A DNA stretch of 64,000 bases from Lactuca virosa (taxonomy: Eukaryota; Streptophyta; Magnoliopsida; Asterales; Asteraceae). The notes under the pieces were generated by a model. It made no database searches, was not told the DNA's origin, and was given only the letters and a program-made list of their open reading frames with translations. The stretch is taken from contig CAKMRJ010005745.1 in NCBI GenBank assembly GCA_928212115.1, positions 93,369,121 to 93,433,120 on the forward strand. The letters are read 5' to 3'. How positions within the stretch are numbered: position 1 is the first letter of the stretch; every line of letters begins with the position of its first letter. Below are positions 1-12,162 of the stretch, piece by piece. The translations under genes were made by a program, and so were the position numbers.

Positions 1-239
1 CCATAAATTTGGCACCTTTAGAGTTTAAAACCATCCATGTTTGAGTTTGGGTCCTTTTCATGAAAGTAGAACGCTACACTTTGAGATTAGGTCTTCTTGG
101 GGCATGCAAAGTCACCAAGTTAGTGACTTTATGGTTCTAGACGTTCATTTAGAAGTGGATCTATGGTTTGGACTTAAGGGATCAAGCATTAAGAGCTTAA
201 TGAAGGTTTTGGATCAATGGAGGAGTATGCTGGACATAC

Positions 240-316
240 AAGTCTGTACGCGCAGCGTACACGCCAAAACAGCTTGTACGCTTAGCGTACAGCTGAGTAC
301 GCCCCGCGTACTCAGT
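240..316. repeat. Palindromic GTACGC...GCGTAC cassette in LTR
   Basis: Three short palindromes follow one another: TGTACGCGCAGCGTACA, TGTACGCTTAGCGTACA and AGTACGCCCCGCGTACT. Each has 6-7 paired bases around a short centre. They resemble the ACTCG-CGAGT palindromes of the other LTRs in architecture but not in sequence. Confidence 0.7.
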
Positions 317-961
317 CAGGGGAAGTTTCGTTGTTGGACTTCGGTGTGGGCCATCTGTTGGGATTATGTGTCTTGGGCCCTGTTGGGCCATCAAGATTTG
401 GTCTAATTGTGAGTTTGAGAAGGCCCACGAAGGCCATTGGTCCCAATTTGGAATATCGGGCCATGATTTGGGCCACGAGTGTTTTTTGGTATTTTGGGCT
501 TGAGTGTTTAAGTTACTAATAGGCCATCGGAATACAAAGTGTTTTGGACTAGAATGAATGGTTGGGACTTAAGGTAAGGCCCATGTAATTTGTGGGTTTG
601 GGCCCAATGGTTGGGAATTTGGCATTTTGTTTTGGGCCCAATTTGGAAAAATTGGGCCATTGTTGATTAATGGCCTTTGGCCCTTCAAATTGTAAGCTTG
701 GGTCTTAGTTTGGACAAGACTATGTTAGGGGTAAAATGGTCTTTTTACCCCAGGTATGAAGTAGTGGTTATGGATTGGAACCCAATTGTTAATTGGGTGT
801 TGTTTTGCTATTGATAGTTCGTGGATCTGCCAGCCAGCAGCCAAGAGTGTTTCTGTATGATTCAGTAGTGCGAGGTGAGTCTTCTCACTATATCCATGGG
901 TCTAAGGCACCAATGTCGGCCCATTACTTGTTATGTGATATTCTAGTTGTCTCTATGATGC

Positions 962-1092
962 TTGCGTGGAAGACCCCGGGGGAAGCCCGTGGCATTTGGA
1001 TATCAGACTATGGGGGAAGCCCATGGCATTCTAGACAAAGACCATGGGGGAGCCCATGGCATTTCCGATAGAGACCATGGGGGGAGCCCATT
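962..1092 (+). repeat. Short tandem repeat with CCATGGGGGAGCCCATGG-like core
   Basis: Three to four imperfect copies of a 40-45 bp unit contain 'gggggaagcccatggca'. The reverse complement of the same unit recurs as the ATGGGCTCCCCCAT array at 41078-41320 in LTR H. These are internal LTR repeats, not coding sequence. Confidence 0.65.
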
Positions 1093-1381
1093 TGTATGTT
1101 GCATGATAACCTGTGGTTGTATGTTGTATGGTATTTTAGGGAACTCACTAATCTTTATGCTTATGGTTTTCAGTTTATGTTTCAGGTACTTCGGTTCTCA
1201 ATTGGAAGGGCTCGGGATGACTGCAGAGCACACTCCACATGTTTTCGCTTTTTGTGAACTACTCTGATTTGTCGATGTTTTGCTAAAACTTAATTACTTT
1301 GGTTTTATGGTAAAGACATGTATTAACGATTTATTAATCTAAAAACAAAAATTTTTATGTCATGATTTTTGGGGCGTTACA

Positions 1382-1942
1382 TTTTGTCATTTCAATTGGT
1401 CAAAAAATTTAAAATTATTATTTTAGTGATTTTAAAGTTTTACATTATACGAACAAAACAACACATCTGTAATGGTCATTTTGACTTCTTAAGTCTATTT
1501 AGTCATTTTGGTTAAATTTATCAATTTAGTCATTTCGGTCATTTCAATCTGGTTAAACATAAGAAAATTCGTGTTTTGGTCATTTTAAACTTCGAGTACA
1601 TATACAAAATGTATAAAAGAATGCATTTTGGTTAAATTTATCAATTTAGTCATTTAGTCATTTTGGTTAAATTTATCCAATTTCTATCGTGCTCATTTTA
1701 AACTCACCTTCATTATACAAAATAATGTATTTGGACCGTTTTGGTCATTTTTACTATTCTACTCATTTTTTGTCATTTTGGTCATTTTTCTCATTTCAAT
1801 CAGGTAAACCTAAAGAAATTAGTATTTTGGTTATTTTAATTTTGGAGTTGCAAGTACAAAAGATCATAGTTGGTCCTTTTTCAAATTGACCATTTAAGGT
1901 TATTTTTGTCATTTTAGTCAAAATTATCATTTTGGCCATTTC
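1382..1942. other. AT-rich filler with TCATTTTGGT repeats, no gene
   Basis: The stretch between the LTR end and the gypsy pol fragment is AT-rich. It holds many irregular copies of 'tcattttggtcatttt' and 'ggttaaatttatcaattta'. I see no reading frame with protein-like composition and no retroelement landmark. Confidence 0.6.
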
Positions 1943-3228
1943 GTTCAGGTTATCATCAGATGAGAGTCAGAGATGAGGATGTACAGAAGATTTCTTTTCG
2001 GGACTCGCTATGGTCACTACGAGTTCGTGGTGATGTCGTTTGGGCTCACCAATGCTCCTGCCGCATTCATGGACCTCATGAATCGCGTGTACAAACCGAT
2101 GCTGGATCGGTCTGTTATAGTTTTTATCGATGACATCTTGGTGTATTCCAAGACTCAGGAGCAGCATGAGGAGCAGCTGCGGGAGGTGCTGGAGATGTTG
2201 AGGAGGGAGCTACTTTTCGCAAAGTTCTCAAAGTGTGAGTTTTGGTTGCGCAAGGTGCAGTTTCTGGGGCACCTCGTCAACCAGAACGGTATACTGGTCA
2301 ATCTGCCCATGGTAGAGGTCGTGATAAGATGGGAGGTTCCGAGATCTCCATCCTAGATTTGAAGCTTCCTTGGTTTAGCAGGCTATTATCGAAGATTCAT
2401 TCGGGATTTCTCCAAGATAGCGGTACCCTTGACCCGACTGACCAAGAAGTCGGTGACTTTCCGTTGGGGGCCTGAGCAGCAAGCGGCCTTCGAGACTTTA
2501 ACGCAAACGTTGTGTGAGGCGCCGATCTTAACCCTGCCATAGGGCGTGGAGGATTTCATAGTGTATTGTGACGTATCTATCTCGAGAATGGGTGCATTAT
2601 TGACAAAATATAGGGCACGTCATCGCTTACGCCTCGAGGCAATTGAAGCCTCATGAGGCGAATTACCCGACGCACGACATGGAGTTGGGGGCGGTTGTTT
2701 TTGCCCTCAATATTTGACGACACTACCTCTATGGGTCCGTTGTACCATTTACACAGATCACAAGAGCTTGAGGTGCTTGATGGACCAGCCAAATCTGAAC
2801 ATGAGACAGCGACGGTGGTTGGACGTGGTGAAGGATTATGATTGCGAGATCCTCTACCACCCGAGGAAGGCCAATGTTGTGGCCGATGCACTTAGCCGCA
2901 AGGCATTCGCGGCCCCCGATCAGAGGCATCTGCGTGAGCATGACAGTAGTGACTCCGCTTTTGGAGAGGATTCGGGAGGCTCAGTAGGAGGCTATGAAGG
3001 AGGAACATCGGAAGAGTGAGCGTATCGCGGGTCAAATTTCCTCCTTCGACTATGATAGCCACGGGCTATTGACACTCCATCCTAGAGTGTGGGTTCCGTA
3101 CACCGGCGGTGTGCGCCAGATCCTGATGGAGGAGGCACACAAGTCCAGATTTTCTATCCATCCTGGGGCGACGAAGATGTATAGAGATCTTCGTCCTGAC
3201 TATTGGTCGCCCTGCCTGAAGCGGGATG
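1943..3228 (+). pseudogene. Gypsy (chromovirus) pol: RT, RNase H, start of integrase, decayed
   Basis: The reading starts abruptly inside reverse transcriptase (SGYHQMRVRDEDVQK) and runs through YGHYEFVVMSFGLTNAPAAF and the catalytic VFIDDILVYS. After a disruption near 2340-2360 it shows the SFLGLAGYYRRFI-like connection in a shifted frame. RNase H follows with TIYTDHKSL and the motif NVVADALSR (about 2745-2900). The last part is the start of integrase, HPGATKMYRDLRPDYWSP. Stops and frameshifts make it non-functional. The N-terminal part of the element, with gag, protease and half of RT, is missing. It is interrupted at 3228 by element A and resumes at 11081. Confidence 0.9.
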
Positions 3229-4017
3229 TGATGGGTTTTAGTATAATACAAAATCCTATGGTGCACATACAACCCTAAATTCTTTGGATCTATGTTTTCT
3301 CTAATTATACGTGCAATATTGTTTCCAAAGCATAAATCCTACAACTAGCATACAAATGACATAAACAACATAAAATACTAGTTAGGAGTTTACCTATTTA
3401 TGTAGCTTCTAGAACTTGGTGTGTTTGGCCTTTAAGAACTTACCATGAATAGTATGAATGCCTCAAATGGAATCACAACACACCTAGGACAAAGGATGAC
3501 TCTTGAGAGAGAATATCTTGTACACAAAATTGCTCATGAACTCATAGAACATGTAGTGGCCGATTTTGGATGCTAAGGGCTCCTTTTATAGTGTACAAGG
3601 ATTAGGGTTAACACCATGTAAACCCTAATTCCCATGACTCTTCATATTACCTAGGATCCATGGGTTTATCCTCTCCATGGACTATCCATGGACTACCATA
3701 TTGGTTTAGCCCATCCTAAATAACATAAGCCCACACCATAAGAATGATTGATTTACCAAATCAATCCCCTTACATTTAATTAGTCTCTTTTGATCACTAA
3801 ATTAATTCCAAATTAATTCTTGATCAATACTAATCAAATAATATGATTTCAGATTAATATATTAGAACTTATAATATATTAATAAATCATAAATAACCTC
3901 TTCTCAAAAGTCCATCCTATCAATTTGTCTTGGTGATATGCAACCCAAATGGACCATGCTACTCTCAGGTCAAGTACATACCAATTATAGTTATGGGCTT
4001 AGACACCTAATCCAACA
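3229..4017 (-). repeat. Element A 3' LTR
   Basis: On the + strand it runs from TGATGGGTTTTAG to ACACCTAATCCAACA. It carries a reverse TATA motif (TTTTATA, 3584-3590) as a probable LTR promoter. It pairs with 10108-11080. Confidence 0.85.
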
Positions 4018-4028
4018 GTCTCCCACTT
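4018..4028 (-). other. Polypurine tract, element A
   Basis: GTCTCCCACTT directly abuts the LTR. It reads AAGTGGGAGAC on the element strand and is the expected plus-strand primer. The same sequence abuts the LTRs of B, C and D. Confidence 0.8.
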
Positions 4029-7000
4029 GGATAAGTCTAATAACTATTATTGCAAGTACAACTCCACAACCCGACTACCAATCGTAGTTCTTAAAAGCTG
4101 CTGTCGAACTCTGACCTAGTCAATGACGCGTCCATTAGATAAGGGATCATATATTTCTCCATTCTAGATATCATATGGACTGAGACATGGATTTTAATCA
4201 TTCTCTCTGTCCATCTGTCGTTTCCCGATTTCCGATTTATGACGACTGACTAATTGAAGAAATCAAATCAGTCCAGGCTTGGCCAAGCACTTCGGGTGTC
4301 ATCACTAAATCATCGAGGGGCCCACATATATCTCTTTTAACCACACAGGGTAAAAGGAACGGATAAACTTCGACCCAAATTCTTGCTTGTACTTACTCAT
4401 CAAATTACACACAATGATATGTTTTATAAAACCAAGTTACTGGTGCGTTTACATATGTCAATGTACAACCGACTTCTAATTACAACTCACACGTCTCCGT
4501 TTCAAGAATATAAGATATTATTGTCTCACAATCACTCGTGATAAAATCCATGAAGTGATTCAGATGAGCGTGGGTTGAATGCAATACTCGAATCATATTC
4601 CAGGAGTACTTATGAACACTACAGGTATTTCTAAAATACCTAGACAAACTACATACCCTTTCACGACAGTCTTGCCTTAATACCTACTTCCAAAGTATGA
4701 TCGACTGTGGATGGTTTGAATAACCTAGTTATTCGGGAAGTCAAAAGATGCAAAGTGAAACACAAGAATAATACTAATCCTATATGGCCCCAATACCTTT
4801 GAGTGTCATATTGATTACTCATTATTCATTGTATAATGTTTCGATTTATCAACTTAACACTTAAATTAAACCAATAGCTATGACATGCTCCAAGCATGAA
4901 CACTATGTTTGTCTATGATCCTGACTTTGTGAAATAGATCAATTGAAAAACATTTCAATGATGCTCATTTCACAGTTCCAAATCTTTATTGCAAGTGTAA
5001 GAATTCCAAATTCCTGTCACTGCTAGGAAGTGTTACATTTTAAACTATCATGCAATGATTCTTCTGTAATGTCTAGGTACCAAAAGTCATAGAGACTTGA
5101 CCAACGATATTACAAAATATTCCTTTGGAGATTGTTACAAGACAATTCGATGGAAATGAAGTCTCAGATTCAAAGTACATTCCTTTGAACATCCTTCTTG
5201 CATAAAAGTTTCTAACTTTCTCATCTATTCTTCAACTCTCAATATGGAAACATTCCATATTTGCCATATGACAACTCATTATTAATAGACTCCTGTCTAT
5301 TCATAATAATGTCAATACGGTCCATCCATTACTATACTTCCAATTGTCCTTAATTGACCAATTATTGGCGAACCTTAGATTGTCCTTGACAGTTGTGAAA
5401 CCACTTTAGTCATATCTGCTTCTATTCCTTTTTCCCTCTAAATGCCCTAGGCATTTGGAAAATTAGAACACAAGAATATTATATCATATGCAATCGATCC
5501 TATACCCGAAGCATATGGGATGCAATTCATAATGTCTAACATAAAGACATGATACTTGATCAGCCTTTTGCTATAATATTTCTATTTTCCATGTTCTCAC
5601 AATTCGAATTATGAAGAGGCATGCTGTAATCATAATTGAATTTGAGCATGCAATTAACATTTCAATATATACAATTTCATTATGTTGAACCATTCCAACA
5701 TAACATTCATATATATTTGACTAAATTTGATTAAAAAAAACACAATCTAAGCTTTTAGATTTGAAATGCAGTATAAATTCCTCTCCCTTAATTATAGCAA
5801 AACAACTTTTCCAAACCTGCAACTTTGCAAATTGAAACCTTTCTTTTCTATAATTAACATTGCTAACTTGCAACACTTTACCTTAATTGATTATGCTCCC
5901 ACTAGCATAATGATTATTTCTTTATTAGCATAACACTTATGCTCCCACTAGCTTTGACATGTACCCAGAAATCAGCTGGACTTCTAAAAATCAATACTTA
6001 TTGACTTCCTTTCCAAAGTTCAGATTTCTGATACGAGATGCTTCGATAAGACTTTATCTAGGCTTCTCAAAATCATACACCTTTCCTTTAGATAGCTCAC
6101 ATGTGTGTCTTAACAATTTTAGAACTTACAGTAATAAGTCTCAAATGTTTAGACCCTTTTCTATTTCTCACAATTCAAATTATGAAGAGGGATGTCGTAA
6201 TCATAACTGAATTGGAGAATGCGAATATCAAAATTCTATCTCCTTAAAATCTACTCAGTGAAAGCGTTTCCTCACAATCATTTTCATGAATTGGATATAA
6301 ACCTTATTACACTCAGATTTTATGGTGTATGTGTTCCTATCCATGTGAATTTGTCAAACCATAATCACAAGACAAGGTTAGTGACAAATCCAAACTCATA
6401 TGGACTGAACTTGTTCAATCTTAATTTCTTGCCACCTAGCAGCACAACGGCCCTACCATTGCTTCCAGGTTGTTATGCAAACAACTGAGAACTCATAGAA
6501 CTCACATGCATAGTCAACTTTAACTGGGGTGGACACAGAAACAAGAATATGTCAACATGATAGGTTACACAAAGTCTCGTGTGGCTAGTGTTTAACAATA
6601 GGTTTACTCTTGATTAGTTCTTGAAACTTTCAAGATCTTTAAGACTCCCACTGACCTCTTGACATGTAAGACTCTTGTCAGGAACCATTCCTGACAAACA
6701 AATATTCAAGAGTTAGTGCGGATTCTCATCAAGAATAACACTTCACACAAGTGGCCTTAGTCTTAGTTGGTCTTGTTTTATCCAAAAACATCACAACTTA
6801 CCAATTTCAAATGTACAAGAGTAAGAAACATGTTACTCTATATTTGGTGAGTGTTATAAACCTTTCTTAAGATTATTTCAATCAAGGCACAATCTTGGAG
6901 TATGACTCTAAGAGTTGTTTTGGAACGAAGTATGACTCGTCTTCTTGATTTAACCATTTCAACAATTCACGATTCATCTTCTTAGCCATACAAATGTACT

Positions 7001-7849
7001 AAGATGTCCTTAGAGGATCAATTGTGACGTGGTTTATCATAATCATTAAGATAATCATAAAACACGATACTCAAGTACTCTCCCATCTTTTCAGATTGGA
7101 GAAACTTCTATCTTTCTGCCTAATTTGATTCTTCTCATTCATTCTACCATACATTGAACTTTTCCAATGATTCGGAATTATACTTAAACTTTTAAGCATA
7201 ACCATATTTAGTAATCTTTAGTAAATCATAACAAATAGTCTTATCGTTCCTTGTGGTGGACCTGACCAGCGCACACCCAGTGTACCCGATCCCCTAGTCC
7301 TTAACTTGACTCACAAGGAATTAGTCTTAATTTCCCAAAGAAGAAAATTCTCATTCATCATACAATACCAGTTGCATGATTCCAAGTTTCTGTCCAATTG
7401 AAACTTGGGTGATGAGAATCTTTGCTTATTTGGTAAATTCTCGACACTACCACAAACGAAAAGAATCAAATTCATATTGCTAACATAGAAACATACAAAC
7501 ATCAATTTTTCACAAATGTCATTGCAAGGAGATATAAAATAAAAACAAAATTTTATTTATTTATAAAATGTGGAAAAACTTTTCCTTACAATGTAATTAC
7601 AAATGAAAAAGTATGTTTCTACATATTTCTAAGTAATCTATCATAACTCTTAAGCAGCAGATCAAGAATATGATCATCGAACCATGCGATTGAAATCCAT
7701 TTCTTCGCGATCCGACTCAGATTACTCTTCTTTTAAGCTTCCTTTGATTCTACAAAACATCAAAATGTAATTGCATTACATCACGTATTAAGAATCTCCA
7801 AATAGGAACTTAATAGAGTTAGATAGTGGATTTTACCTGAAGTAGAGTC
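4029..7849 (-). other. Element A long 3' non-coding interior
   Basis: No conserved retroviral domain is visible on either strand. The first roughly 600 bases beyond the polypurine tract align with the same region of B, C and D ('gctgctgtcgaactctga', 'atcatcgaggggccca'). The rest aligns only among A, B and C. It contains two constant-loop stem-loops (5604-5635 and 6171-6214). Short reading frames at 5959-6488 and 7311-7505 are not conserved as proteins between elements. Confidence 0.65.
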
Positions 7850-8533
7850 ATACACTTTCACTTTACCATCCTCGTGGTCCTTTAGGTAGATACGGCAGCT
7901 TCGCAACCAATGCCCCTTCTCTTGGCAATAGAAACATACAGACTCTTTAGAATGGTACACGAGACTATCTCAGACTTAGCCTTTCTCTTTACCATTTTGT
8001 CAAATGACTTGACCATGACCGATCCCTTTCCACTGGGAAGAGAAAGCTTTTCTGAACTTCCAATGTTACCATTGGGAAGTAGATTATCCAATCAAATTTG
8101 CTTTTACCAGTGCGCCAAATCATTGCTGATTCAGCAGCAACAAGAAAATAGGTAATATCAATAAGGGTCATGTCGTGGTCTGTCACATAGTAGTCCTTAA
8201 TGAACTCACTATATGACTCGGGGAAGTGATTGAAGAACCCAGTCAACAGCCAACTTCCTTGAGACTTCGACACCCAACTCTCCCAACTTGTCAATATGTA
8301 ACTTCATCTCCACGACATGAGCACATACAGACTTTCTTTCCTGCCAATAGGGCTTTGAGTGACTTTGAACTTGTGGGTTAGGGAGAATCATTGGAGGTGG
8401 AGGAAGTGAAGTTCCACTACAGCACGAAGAAATGATTAATCTTTCACCTTGATCGCCTTGTGGAAAATCATCATTACAAAGAAAGTTTTTGTTTAAAAGA
8501 TTCGGGAAGACCATAGTTGTCTGAACTAGACAT
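7850..8533 (-). pseudogene. Element A gag relic (Copia-type gag with zinc knuckle)
   Basis: It reads from a likely ATG at 8533-8531 (MSSSDNYGLPESF). It then continues in shifted frames through a hydrophobic gag segment (SEFIKDYYVTDHDMTL) to a basic KMVKRKAKSEI segment and a CCHC-like knuckle beginning CFYCQ. The aligned gag relics of B and C show the same order. Frameshifts between the pieces make it non-functional. Confidence 0.7.
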
Positions 8534-8589
8534 CTATAATGGGAGAAATTAAATTTTAGTTGATTTTAGTTCTTAATATAACATCCAAC

Positions 8590-8640
8590 ATGAAATATTA
8601 AGGCTAGGACCCAACACAATATTTTACAATTCAGAAGAGG
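8590..8640. repeat. AAATATT stem-loop upstream of gag in element A
   Basis: AAATATT and AATATTT flank the loop AAGGCTAGGACCCAACA. The same arrangement occurs at about 16808-16840 in B and 44135-44170 in C. Confidence 0.6.
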
Positions 8641-8813
8641 GATTCCGTAATCCAAATTGCAAAATATTTGAAGGTAGGTAAATGATAATTTACCAATTTC
8701 CACCATGAAAAATGAAATTGACCATTAGGTTTTAAATGGATTGAAATTCCTAGATCCTTTGAGATTCATTGAACTTTTCAATGGCATGTATAAATCTCGA
8801 TTGTCCCCTTCAA

Positions 8814-9018
8814 GTTTGTGACTGGGATGTCGAGGATCACAAACAAGGTGTGAATAACCATGCAAATTAGCTTGGTACACCCAATCTTACAACCACCTAA
8901 TCAATGTGTCGGTTAACCACACACGCTCCAGTGATCTATGATTAACATCAAGCTACCCTTTGCCACGCACTGTCAATCACATATTAGTGTGACGGTTAAC
9001 CATACACGCTCGACTAAC
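8814..9018 (-). repeat. Element A leader stem-loops
   Basis: Three hairpins lie here. The first has stem GTTTGTGA/TCACAAAC with loop CTGGGATGTCGAGGA (8814-8844). The other two present GGTTAACC in the loop, on stems ATCA/TGAT (8900-8935) and TTAGT/ACTAA (8984-9017). The same loops occur in B and C on different stems. Confidence 0.7.
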
Positions 9019-9164
9019 GACTTAACAAGGTGCAAAGTGCAATTTTATGGAATAGCACCATATTCACATTTTCCTAAAGTAACTAAGATTGGGAATTTAA
9101 TAAAAGTTTAGTTACTGTATAATTATCATTATACTTTTAATGAGAATTAATGTCCTGTCAAACC

Positions 9165-9306
9165 TGTTCGGCTAACGACCCTCCACCAGTCAATGAAGCG
9201 GTGGGTGAGAGTGGACACCCATTAAACTGCCATTTTATAGACAGTAATCTTATACCCCCCTTATAGACCGGCTTCGTGAATGAGGCCTACTAACGGTAAG
9301 ACTGAC
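9165..9306 (-). other. Conserved structured leader block, element A
   Basis: A 140-base block is nearly identical in A, B and C. It can form successive short hairpins (CCACC/GGTGG, GGGTG/CACCC, ACTGCC/GGCAGT, TAGGCC/GGTCTA). It lies between the primer-binding site and gag, where packaging or dimerisation signals of retroelements usually sit. The function is inferred from position only. Confidence 0.55.
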
Positions 9307-9434
9307 TTTATTCTTATACATATATATAATTATTAATCCTATAATATTATAATAGTATAAGGGTTGAATTTTAAACTTTTAAAATTCTAGGGTTTGGAAC
9401 TAAATGTTTCAAAGTAAGACTTTGCATTTACAAA

Positions 9435-9700
9435 TTCCAAAACTTGAGTGCAAGTTTTGAACTATTCAAAAACTTTTGGAATCCATAACTTATGAGTTTA
9501 ATATAGGTTTTATGAAAAGACTCTTGACATTCCACAACTTGAGGACAAGTTATGGAGTTCATAAAATCATTTATGTAAAAGACTCTTCAAGTTCCATAAC
9601 TTGAGGAAAAGTTATGGAGGACTTAAAACCATTTTATGATGACATTAAAAATGAGACTTTTCACTTTCCATAACTTGAGGACAAGTTATGGATTTCATCA
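9435..9700. repeat. Repeated CATAACTTG...CAAGTTATG hairpins, element A
   Basis: Four or more copies of an 8-10 bp inverted repeat around a GAGGA-type loop are present. Stems vary between CATAACTTG/CAAGTTATG and AAAACTTG/CAAGTTTT. B and C carry related copies at the same place in the leader. Confidence 0.65.
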
Positions 9701-9982
9701 AAGACATTTAGATCAAAAATTGTAACTAACAAAATTAAACAATTTGTCTATGATCTAATTAAACTCATAAGTAAAGATAATTCATCTCAAACAAGTTTCA
9801 AGAAATTAGCCTAAACACATAAACTAATACAAATCATGAAACTTTGACAATTATCTTTTATTTGGATGAGAATAAACATTACCATATCAACAAAATCAAA
9901 TTTTTTGAACTAAAACATTTTGTGTTAATGATTCTAATCCAAAACAGGCCAAAAAAACGAAAAAAATTTTCACTGAACAGTC

Positions 9983-10015
9983 ACCACCTCGTGGTAATTT
10001 TTACCACCTTGTGGT
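9983..10015. repeat. ACCAC-GTGGT palindrome pair after PBS of element A
   Basis: ACCACCTCGTGGT (9983-9995) and ACCACCTTGTGGT (10003-10015) lie 80-110 bases downstream of the primer-binding site on the element strand. Elements B and C carry ACTCG-CGAGT palindromes at this same position. Confidence 0.7.
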
Positions 10016-10094
10016 GATCAGCCAGTTTCCAAAAAAACAATTTTTCTTGCTTAAAAAAACAATAAGCATCAAGTATAATAGAAAACAATCCTAC

Positions 10095-10106
10095 GATCTG
10101 ATACCA
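10095..10106 (-). other. Primer-binding site, element A
   Basis: GATCTGATACCA reads TGGTATCAGATC on the element strand. It is complementary to the 3' end of plant initiator tRNA-Met and lies one base from the 5' LTR. Confidence 0.8.
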
Positions 10107-10107
10107 C

Positions 10108-11080
10108 TGATGAGTTTTAGTATAATACAACATCCTATGGTCAGGGGCGTAGCTACTCATTGCTAAGGTAGGTCCTAGGACCTACCTTTTTTCTTTTTTA
10201 ATACAACAATTATATATAAAAAAACATAAGGAACTATCTTATTTTTGCCAAAAGACCTATATTTTCATATTTTTTTCCGTTTCATTAATATAAGGAACTA
10301 CTTTGATTTTGGTTCTAGATTCGCCACTGTCTATGGTGCACATACAACCCTAAATGCTCTGGATCTATGTTTTCTCTAATTATACATGCAATATTGTTTC
10401 CAAAGCATAAAGCCTACAACTAGCATACAAATGACATAAACAACATATAATACTAGTTAGGAGTTTACCTCTTTATGTAGCTTGTAGAACTTGGTGTGTT
10501 TGGCCTTTAAGAACTTAGCACCAATAGTATGAATGCCTCAAATGGAATCACAACACACCTCGGACAAAGGATGACTCTTGAGAGAGAATATTTTGTACAC
10601 AAAATGGCTCATGAACTCATTGAACATGTAGTGGCCGACTTTGGATGCTAAGGGCTCCTTTTATAGTGTGGCAAGGATTAGGGTTAACACCATGTAAACC
10701 CTAATGCCCATGACTCTTCATATTACCTAGGATCCATGGGTTAAACCTCCATGGACTACCATATTGGTTTAGCCCATCCTAAATAACATAAGCCCACACC
10801 ATAAGAATGATTGATTTACCAAATCAATCCCCTTACAGTTAATTAGTCTCTTTTGATCACTAAATTAATTCCAAATTAATTCTTGATCAATACTAATCAA
10901 ATAATATGATTTCATATTAATATATTAGAACTTATAATATATTAATAAATCATAAATAACCTCTACTCAAAAGTCCATCCTATCAATTTGTCTTGGTGAT
11001 ATGCAACCCAAATGGACCATGCTACTCTCGGGTCAAGTACATACCAATTATAGTTTTGGGCTTAGACACCTAATCCAACA
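10108..11080 (-). repeat. Element A 5' LTR
   Basis: It matches 3229-4017, with a TATA motif in reverse (10659-10665). It is longer than its partner because of the hAT-type insertion at 10142-10329. Confidence 0.85.
10142..10329. mobile_element. hAT-type MITE (188 bp)
   Basis: The insert is absent from the sister LTR. It begins CAGGGGCGTAGC and ends TTCGCCACTG, giving the imperfect terminal inverted repeat CAG(G/T)GGCG. It is flanked by CCTATGGT (10134-10141) and TCTATGGT (10330-10337), an 8-bp target duplication with one mismatch. An 8-bp duplication with CAG-type ends is typical of hAT elements. There is no coding capacity. Confidence 0.8.
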
Positions 11081-11390
11081 GGATGTAGCCGTGTACGTTG
11101 AGAGACGCTTGACTTGCAGGAAAGTCAAAGCAGAGCACCAGAGACCGCACGGAAAAATGCAGCGGTTGGATATTCCTGTGTGGAAGTGGGAGGAGATCAC
11201 TACGGACTTCATTACGAACTTACCTCGGACGGCGCACGGAGTTGACACGAAATGGGTCATCGTGGATCGATTGACCAAGAGTGCCCACTTCATACCGATC
11301 CAGGAGAGTATTTTCGGCCGAGAAGCTGGCAGACATCTACATTAGGGAGGAAGTAGCTCGGCATGGGGTGCCGATTTCAGCACAGCTTTC
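11081..11390 (+). pseudogene. Gypsy pol continuation: integrase zinc/core fragment
   Basis: After element A the same pol resumes with YVERRLTCRKVKAEHQ, KWEEITTDFITNLP and VIVDRLTKSAHFIP, the integrase core with its DFIT and VDRL aspartates. After 'gtgccgatttcagcacagctttc' the segment between the second aspartate region and HPQTDGQSERT is missing. That points to a deletion of roughly 90-100 bases before element B inserted. It resumes at 19163. Confidence 0.88.
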
Positions 11391-12151
11391 TGAAGGGTTT
11401 TGAGCATTCTAACACTCCTAAGGTGTACATGCAACCCTAAATACCTTGGATCTATGTTTTCTCTATTATACATCCAAATATCAATTTTCCAAGGTATTGT
11501 TCTAACTAGCATAATATGAAGTACATATAATATAAATTCTAGTAGAATTACATACCTCTTTGTTGTAGCTTTATTCCATGGAGCTTAAGAGCCTAGTGCC
11601 TCAAGTGTGACACCTCAAATGGTTCACACAACATCACCAACATCTTGGAATAACTTGAGAGAAAAGGTTCCTATGCTCAAATCGGCTAGCCCTCATGTGT
11701 ACACACACTAGTGCCAATTTCTTGAGCCATGGGGTCCTTATATATGGTGGCTATTAGGGTTACACTATGTAACTCATGTCTTTCCATATTCTTCATGCTC
11801 CATGGGTTAAAACCTGCATGGAGTATCCATGGGTTTAGCCCAACATGAAGAACTATGGATCACAAGCCCATATATATAAGAATGAATGATTTACACAATC
11901 AATCCCCATATATTTAATTAGTCTCCTTTTGATCACAATATTAATTCTAAATTAATTCTTGATCAATACTAATTAAATAATATGATTTCATATTAATATA
12001 TTAGAACTTATAATATATTAACAAATCATAAATATCCTTTTCTCACAAAAGTCTATCCAAATTGTTCCGATGCCATGCAACCCAAATGGACCATGTCAAT
12101 CAGGTCAAGTACATACCAATTATAGTTATGGGCTTAGACACTAATCCAACA
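11391..12151 (-). repeat. Element B 3' LTR
   Basis: It runs from TGAAGGGTTTTGAGC to CACTAATCCAACA, with a TATA-like TTATATA in reverse (11738-11744). GTCTCCCACTT follows as the polypurine tract (12152-12162). Confidence 0.87.
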
Positions 12152-12162
12152 GTCTCCCACTT

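Larger units (their letters stand above)
1..1381 (+). mobile_element. Ty3/gypsy-type LTR, 3' portion, cut by window edge
   Basis: The segment ends in GGGGCGTTACA at 1381, the usual end of a chromovirus LTR that would start TGTAACGCCCC. Its last 300 bases, from an 'actcacta' block through 'ttcaggtacttcg' to the end, align by eye with the end of the LTR at 19952-21800. Bases 540-1000 align with the reverse complement of 38900-39110, so it belongs to the same LTR subfamily as segment G. No primer-binding site follows at 1382, so it is a 3' or solo LTR. Short reading frames inside it are not genes. Confidence 0.7.
3229..11080 (-). mobile_element. Element A: gag-only LTR retrotransposon (Copia-like ends), complete
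   Basis: This 7.85-kb element is inserted in reverse orientation in the gypsy integrase. It is bounded by the 5-bp target duplication GGATG (3224-3228 and 11081-11085). It has two LTRs (3229-4017 and 10108-11080), a primer-binding site complementary to initiator tRNA-Met, and a polypurine tract. The only protein relic is a gag with a zinc knuckle. About 3.8 kb between gag and the 3' LTR shows no protease, integrase, RT or RNase H. The layout fits the published class of terminal-repeat elements with gag only (TR-GAG). Its LTRs differ at roughly 25 sites plus an indel by eye, so it looks older than B or C. Confidence 0.85.

Noticed and set aside
1382..1942. TCATTTTGGT repeats as a satellite array
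   Set aside because: Spacing and unit length are irregular; it looks like simple-sequence drift rather than a defined satellite.
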